Shown: piece by piece, positions 7,260 through 10,812 of the stretch
Layout: the number at the start of each line of letters is the position of its first letter
Position numbering within the stretch: position 1 is the first letter of the stretch
Assembly: GCA_902783175.1 (NCBI GenBank)
Contig: CACZQA010000029.1
Location: forward strand, 1 to 10,812
DNA from: an uncultured Coriobacteriaceae bacterium
GTDB taxonomy: Bacteria > Actinomycetota > Coriobacteriia > Coriobacteriales > QAMH01
Direction of reading: 5' to 3'
DNA length: 10,812 nucleotides
The notes under the pieces: model-generated
The model's input: the letters and a program-made list of their open reading frames with translations, nothing else
Database searches by the model: none
What the model was told of the DNA's origin: nothing
Program-made: the position numbers and the translations under genes

Positions 7260-9236
7260 ATGGGGCGCAAGAAGCACAAGGTGACCCGCGGGCGCATATT
7301 CATCGTCATCGTTGTGGTGGCCGTCGTGGCCTTCGTCGGCATGGACATTTTCAGCGATGAGCTTTCGGATAGCCCGTCTGGCAGCTCGACGAAAAGTCAT
7401 GAGTGCATCTCGGACACGATGGATGCGGGCATAGCAGACGACGGAAGCCTGCACGTGGTGGATGCGCGCGAATACAAGTTCACCGGCACCTATTCTCTGA
7501 CGGCGGCGATTCTCGACCCGCCTGAGTCTGGCTCGGCAATCGTCAACGGCGTCTCCATGGTCGATGCAGACGGAACCCGCAGCAGCCTGACCGAGGTCCC
7601 ATTCGATACGCTGTGGCGCACGATGGGCGGTCCCGGTAGCGGGTACTACTCGTACGACAGCGAGAAGAAGACGCTCTATGCATTCAGCAATACCTCCGAC
7701 GCCACCAAGACGTTCGTGTTCGACTACACCTACACGAACGCGGTCGACCGATACGACGACTGCAGCGTCTTGTACTGGCAGTTCATCCCCGAGGGCTGGG
7801 ACGTCGACACGAACAACGTCAACGCGACACTCACGCTGCCAGTGCCTTCTGGGCAGACGGTTTCGGGCGGCAGCAATGTCATCGCCTACGGTCATGGCGA
7901 CCTGTCCGGCAGTGTGGCCTTCAACGGCGACGGGACGATCTCCTACACGATTCCCAGAGTAAAGTCGGGCACGTTCGCGGAGATGCGCGTTGCGTTTCCG
8001 TCCTCGTGGACCCCATCTGTCCCTTCCGCAAAGACCCATGCCTCGAGCCAGTGGGACAGCATCATGGAAGAGGAGGCGGGTTGGCAGCGAGAAGCCCAGC
8101 TGAAGCGCATGGCGAGCGCGCTTTTGCTCGTCGTTCCGTTGCTGCTGTCGGTGGCTCTGATCGTCGCGAGCATCGTGATGTTCAGGCGCCATGGCAAAGA
8201 GCACAAGCCCGAGTTCCAAGGCGAGTACTGGCGCGACGTTCCTGCCAAGGGCGTGCACCCGGCAGTCGTCGGCAGGATCTGGCGCTGGAACGAAGAGGAC
8301 CCCAACGACCTCATTGTTACCATGATGCATCTCGGCAACCAGCATGTGGTCTCGATCGACGCGGAGCAGTCCGTCAGACAGCGCAAGATTCTCGGCGACA
8401 AAGTGGAGACGACCTACCGCCTCACCTACCACGAGGACAAGGCCGCGGGGCTCGGGCGCATCGACTGCAAGGCTCTCGACGCGATGTTCAAGCATTTTTC
8501 TGGGAACACGTTTACCCTGTCCGAGCTTCAAGAGTACGCCAAAGAGCATGCCGAACAGTTCATGGACGGCGTGAAGCGCTGGGAATCCGCTGTCGATGAC
8601 GAGGTGGGCAAGCACAGGTACTTCGAGCTCGAGGGCGAGCGCTACAAATTCCTGATGCTGCTCATCTCGGTCGGCATCGCGGTGGTTGCGGCTGTTGCCT
8701 CGGTGTTTCTCGAGAACTTCGCGCCGTTGCTGGGGTTGCTCCCCGGGTGCGTCGTGATGTTCGCCTTCTCGTTCTTCATGCCGCGTCGCTCGCGCGACGC
8801 CGTCGAGATTCACGCGCGCTGCGAGGCTCTCAAGAAGTGGTTCGAGGACTTCACCGCGCTCGACAAGGCGGTCCCCACGGATGCGAAGGTGTGGGGTGAG
8901 CTGATGGTGTATGCCTATCTGTTCGGCGTGTCCGACCGCGTCGCCGAGCAGCTCAACCAGATCAATCCCGACATTTGGGACGATGCCGCGTTTGCGAGCA
9001 CCGTGTACTGGTATCACACCCCGTACGGCTATGCGGCGGGGCCGACTGGTGCCTCGACCGGCGATTTCTTCCACGATGCATTCGACAACACGTTCGCGTC
9101 CGCGCAAGCGGCCATCGATGCCGCGACGGCCAAGGATGTCGCTTCGGACATGTTCTCCGGCGGCGGAGGAGGCGGTGGATTTTCCGGCGGCGGAGGCGGT
9201 GGCTTTGGCGGCGGGGGTGGCGGTTTCTCTCGCTAG
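7260..9236 (+). CDS. DUF2207 family membrane protein with glycine-rich tail
   Basis: This is a 658-residue predicted membrane protein of the DUF2207 type; the function is unknown. The basic start MGRKKHKVTRGR precedes a first membrane segment (13-30), then a largely beta-type region (about 50-260) predicted to lie outside the cell. A second membrane segment follows (286-308), then a charged, probably cytoplasmic part (309-462), two adjacent membrane segments (463-483 and 487-507) and a C-terminal domain. The end is a tail of glycine runs broken by Phe (632-658), typical of this family. Cys49 and Cys168 both fall in the outside part. The ATG at 7260 has GAGAGG 9 bases upstream. The family call rests on architecture, the lemA neighbour and the tail, more than on any single motif. 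Confidence 0.85.
   Translation: MGRKKHKVTRGRIFIVIVVVAVVAFVGMDIFSDELSDSPSGSSTKSHECISDTMDAGIADDGSLHVVDAREYKFTGTYSLTAAILDPPESGSAIVNGVSMVDADGTRSSLTEVPFDTLWRTMGGPGSGYYSYDSEKKTLYAFSNTSDATKTFVFDYTYTNAVDRYDDCSVLYWQFIPEGWDVDTNNVNATLTLPVPSGQTVSGGSNVIAYGHGDLSGSVAFNGDGTISYTIPRVKSGTFAEMRVAFPSSWTPSVPSAKTHASSQWDSIMEEEAGWQREAQLKRMASALLLVVPLLLSVALIVASIVMFRRHGKEHKPEFQGEYWRDVPAKGVHPAVVGRIWRWNEEDPNDLIVTMMHLGNQHVVSIDAEQSVRQRKILGDKVETTYRLTYHEDKAAGLGRIDCKALDAMFKHFSGNTFTLSELQEYAKEHAEQFMDGVKRWESAVDDEVGKHRYFELEGERYKFLMLLISVGIAVVAAVASVFLENFAPLLGLLPGCVVMFAFSFFMPRRSRDAVEIHARCEALKKWFEDFTALDKAVPTDAKVWGELMVYAYLFGVSDRVAEQLNQINPDIWDDAAFASTVYWYHTPYGYAAGPTGASTGDFFHDAFDNTFASAQAAIDAATAKDVASDMFSGGGGGGGFSGGGGGGFGGGGGGFSR
9153..9233 (+). 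repeat. Imperfect tandem repeat encoding the glycine-rich tail
   Basis: Three near-copies of a unit of about 21-27 bases, rich in GGCGGCGGAGGCGGT, encode Phe-Ser or Phe-Gly followed by 6-7 glycines and end in FSR. The reading frame is kept throughout. Such repeats can change length by slippage. Confidence 0.75.
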
Positions 9237-9274
9237 CGCCCGAGTTTCGGGAATCCGTCATGGTTTCGGGCGCT
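9235..9274. other. Inverted repeat over the DUF2207 stop codon, possible terminator
   Basis: AGCGCCCGA (9235-9243) pairs perfectly with TCGGGCGCT (9266-9274) across a 22-base loop. The left arm can instead form CCCGA-GTT-TCGGG (9239-9251), because GTTTCGGG is present twice (9244-9251 and 9263-9270). No T-run follows. It may end the lemA-DUF2207 transcript, and it lies just before the thioredoxin promoter region. Confidence 0.4.
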
Positions 9275-9279
9275 GCCCG

Positions 9280-9311
9280 TTGACGCGCCGTTGCCATCCG
9301 CGTGGTAAAGT
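9280..9311 (+). promoter_or_regulatory. Candidate promoter of the thioredoxin pair
   Basis: TTGACG (9280-9285) is a 5 of 6 match to a -35 box. TAAAGT (9306-9311) is a 4 of 6 match to a -10 box and is preceded by TGG (9303-9305), giving an extended -10. The spacer of 20 bases is longer than usual, so the extended -10 may be doing most of the work. A leader of about 50 bases would follow. Confidence 0.4.
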
Positions 9312-9331
9312 CGTCACCGACGATAAGCAAA

Positions 9332-9346
9332 CGGGCGTTTTGCCCG
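9332..9346 (+). other. Small hairpin in the thioredoxin leader
   Basis: CGGGC-GTTTT-GCCCG forms a 5-base stem with a 5-base loop, between the predicted promoter and the ribosome site. It ends about 16 bases before the GAAGG that precedes the start codon. Its role is unknown; it could stabilise the message or be chance. Confidence 0.35.
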
Positions 9347-9369
9347 GTCAAACGAGAAAAGAGAAGGAA

Positions 9370-9681
9370 ATGGCCACGTTCGAAGTCACATCCGAAAATT
9401 TCCAGTCCGAGGTTCTCGAGAGCGACAAGCCGGTACTGGTCGATTTCTGGGCTGTATGGTGCGGCCTGTGCCAGATGGTCTCCCCGATCGTCGAGGAGAT
9501 TTCCGAGGAGCATCCCGAGATCAAGGTCGGCAAGGTCAACACCGACGAGCAGCCGCGTCTGGCGAGCAAGTTCGGTATCACGGCGATCCCGACGCTCATC
9601 CTGTTCAAGGATGGCAAGCCGTTCGCAAACCAGACGGGCGCGCTGCCCAAGGCTGGCCTCGAGAAGTTCGCACTTCAGTAG
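9370..9681 (+). CDS. Thioredoxin-like protein with CGLC active site
   Basis: This is a 103-residue single-domain thioredoxin, a cytoplasmic thiol-disulfide exchange protein. The fold markers are present: VLVDFWAVW (22-30) with the buried Asp25, active-site cysteines Cys31 and Cys34, HPEIKVGKVNTDEQPRLASKFGI (about 48-70), cis-proline Pro74 in AIPT, and LFKDGKP then TGALPK near the end. The active site is W-C-G-L-C, with leucine where thioredoxins normally have proline, and valine replaces the usual glutamate at position 29. The proline-to-leucine change is expected to shift the redox potential and partner choice, but the protein should still be active. A GAAGG ribosome site lies only 2 bases before the ATG, which is close. 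It is followed after 15 bases by a second thioredoxin of about half identical sequence, so the pair looks like a tandem duplication. Confidence 0.93.
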   Translation: MATFEVTSENFQSEVLESDKPVLVDFWAVWCGLCQMVSPIVEEISEEHPEIKVGKVNTDEQPRLASKFGITAIPTLILFKDGKPFANQTGALPKAGLEKFALQ

Positions 9682-9696
9682 GCCTAAAGGCGCGCG

Positions 9697-10005
9697 ATGG
9701 CAGTCGAGATAACAGCTGAGAACTTCGAGCAGGAGGTCACGAACAGCGAGGTGCCCGTCCTGCTCGACTTCTGGGCGGAGTGGTGCGGGCCGTGCCAGAT
9801 GCTTGCGCCCGTCCTCGAGGATATCGAGGCGCTGCACCCCGAGATCAAGCTCGGCACCGTCGACACCGACGACCAGGCGTACCTGGCACGTCAGTTCGGT
9901 ATCTCGTCGATTCCTACGCTCCTCTTCTTCAAAGGTGGGCAGGTCGTTGCACGGAGTACGGGATACTGCGGAGAGGCGGCAATCGAGGAGCTCATCTCTC
10001 GCTAA
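9697..10005 (+). CDS. Thioredoxin with canonical CGPC active site
   Basis: This is a 102-residue thioredoxin that reduces protein disulfides using electrons from thioredoxin reductase, which is not encoded in this window. It has VLLDFWAEWCGPCQM (21-35) with buried Asp24, Cys30 and Cys33, HPEIKLGTVDTDDQAYLARQFGI (about 47-69), and cis-proline Pro73 in SIPT. An extra cysteine, Cys91, falls in TGYCGE, just after the conserved glycine of the substrate-binding loop, where the upstream copy has TGALPK. AAAGG lies 6 bases before the ATG. It shares the transcript with the upstream CGLC copy and ends at a strong terminator. It is the more standard of the two, but I give no symbol because genomes of this kind often carry several thioredoxins. 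Confidence 0.95.
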   Translation: MAVEITAENFEQEVTNSEVPVLLDFWAEWCGPCQMLAPVLEDIEALHPEIKLGTVDTDDQAYLARQFGISSIPTLLFFKGGQVVARSTGYCGEAAIEELISR

Positions 10006-10032
10006 TGTTGCGCGTGTTTTTCGCTGCGCTTC

Positions 10033-10062
10033 AAGGGGCTGCGGGTTTACCCGCAGCCCCTT
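10033..10062. terminator. Strong intrinsic terminator between the thioredoxins and the LysR gene
   Basis: AAGGGGCTGCGGG (10033-10045) pairs perfectly with CCCGCAGCCCCTT (10050-10062) around a TTTA loop. On the + strand it is followed by TGTCTGTTT, a fair T-rich tail. It lies 27 bases after the second thioredoxin stop and 7 bases after the stop of the convergent LysR gene, so it probably serves both, more strongly the thioredoxin side. Confidence 0.9.
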
Positions 10063-10069
10063 TGTCTGT

Positions 10070-10812
10070 TTAGGACAGGTGTTCTCGGCAGAACTCGAAG
10101 AAACGCCTGGCTTCCCGGGTTACGAGTTGCGATGCGCCGAGCTCGATGACGATGGTGCGCTCGAAATCATCCGAATCGATGCGCACGAGGCGGGCGAGCG
10201 CTGGGTCGATGGCGGGCCAGCTGCGCGCCGGCCAGAATCCGACACCCGAGCCGAGCCCGATCATCTTCTGCACCACGGCGGGGCTGTCGCTTTCGAAGGC
10301 GACGACGGTCTCGATGCCGTGCTTCTGGCAGAGCAGGTCGCAGACCTGGCGGAACTTGCGGCTCCCCGCAAGGCAAACGAGGTTTTGGCCGTCGAGCTCC
10401 GAGGGCGCGATTGTGTCGCCGAGCTCGCTTTGCGCGGGAACGGCGAGCAGGATGTCCTCCGTGAGGAGGAGGGTGCTGTCTGTCTCGAACGCGTGCTTGT
10501 CTTCGTCGGGCATCAACGTGAAGGTCCTGACGTCTCCGGTATCGCGTCCCTCACGCTGCGTGATGTGGAATTCCGATCCGCTGTGTTCGTGGCGGTAGTC
10601 AATGACGACGTCCAAGATCATGTTCGAGCCCGAGCCGATGTTGAGCTGTATCGTGCGCTCGTGCGCCTCCGAGAAGCGCTGCATGTCGCGCTCGATGTCG
10701 TCGAGTTCGGCAACGAGGGGCAGTGCGCGCTCCTTCAGGTGCTCGCCGTAGGGCGTGAGCTTGATATTGCGCCCGACGTGCTCGAACAGGGGGACGCCGA
10801 GCTCCTTTTCGA
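10070..10812 (-). CDS. LysR-family transcriptional regulator, N-terminus cut off by the window edge
   Basis: This is a one-component DNA-binding regulator with a C-terminal ligand-binding domain. The first visible residues, EKELGVPLFEHVGRNIKLTP then YGEHLKERALPL, are the end of the LysR helix-turn-helix (usual form LEKELGVPLFER..R.V.LTPAG). The linker helix and the substrate-binding domain follow, with segments such as TIQLNIGSGSNMILDVVIDY, LLLTEDILLAVPAQSELGD and the GLGSGVGFWPARSW stretch. About 246 residues are visible and roughly 40 should lie beyond position 10812. The ATG at 10684 is internal, not the start, because the helix-turn-helix reads through it in frame. The inducer cannot be read from the sequence, and the genes it controls probably lie beyond the right edge, as LysR genes often face their targets. 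It is convergent with the thioredoxin genes. Confidence 0.92.
   Translation of the reverse strand, partial: EKELGVPLFEHVGRNIKLTPYGEHLKERALPLVAELDDIERDMQRFSEAHERTIQLNIGSGSNMILDVVIDYRHEHSGSEFHITQREGRDTGDVRTFTLMPDEDKHAFETDSTLLLTEDILLAVPAQSELGDTIAPSELDGQNLVCLAGSRKFRQVCDLLCQKHGIETVVAFESDSPAVVQKMIGLGSGVGFWPARSWPAIDPALARLVRIDSDDFERTIVIELGASQLVTREARRFFEFCREHLS

Noticed and set aside
7209..9107. 632-codon open frame on the - strand opposite the DUF2207 gene
   Set aside because: The sense frame has coherent membrane segments, a ribosome site and the family tail, while the antisense frame has none of these.
8911..9681. Long + frame that would add about 150 residues before the CGLC thioredoxin
   Set aside because: The added part overlaps the DUF2207 gene in another frame and is low-complexity Arg/Ser/Pro-rich sequence. 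The thioredoxin fold starts naturally at the ATG at 9370, with a ribosome site nearby.
10682..10684. ATG at 10684 as the LysR start
   Set aside because: The frame continues upstream with a clear helix-turn-helix end, so the true start lies beyond the window.

Overview
The window is about 10.8 kb of compact, GC-rich bacterial chromosome. The GC-rich codon use, the SUF iron-sulfur operon with SufU rather than SufE, the IscR-like Rrf2 regulator and the overall style of the proteins suggest a high-GC Gram-positive, most likely an actinobacterium of the Coriobacteriia type. That placement is inference from protein character; no rRNA or other marker is present. I see no mobile element, CRISPR array, tRNA or rRNA, and no gene-free stretch longer than about 210 bases.

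Layout. Positions 57-596 (+) encode adenine phosphoribosyltransferase (apt), ending at a strong hairpin shared with the convergent SUF operon. Positions 682-5817 (-) hold a five-gene SUF operon, transcribed from right to left as sufC-sufB-sufD-sufS-sufU with gaps or overlaps of 12, 0, -4 and -11 bases. Positions 5818-5997 form an AT-rich divergent control region with a good suf-directed -35 box and two CTAG-type inverted repeats. Positions 5998-6450 (+) encode a three-cysteine Rrf2/IscR-type repressor, the obvious candidate to sense Fe-S status and control the operon. Positions 6658-9236 (+) hold a lemA gene followed by a large DUF2207 membrane protein with a glycine-rich tail, a common pair of unknown function. 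Positions 9370-10005 (+) hold two tandem thioredoxins, the first with a CGLC active site and the second with the standard CGPC. A strong terminator at 10033-10062 separates them from a convergent LysR-type regulator (10070 to the right edge, -), whose N-terminus is cut off.

How it works together. SufS takes sulfur from cysteine, SufU accepts it as a zinc-dependent partner, and the SufB-SufC-SufD complex builds the cluster. The divergent Rrf2 protein probably closes a feedback loop on cluster supply. The thioredoxins handle thiol-disulfide exchange and are probably an independent unit. Nothing here looks like a wholly new system. The points most worth checking are the divergent operator pair, the altered thioredoxin active site and several structured intergenic dyads.
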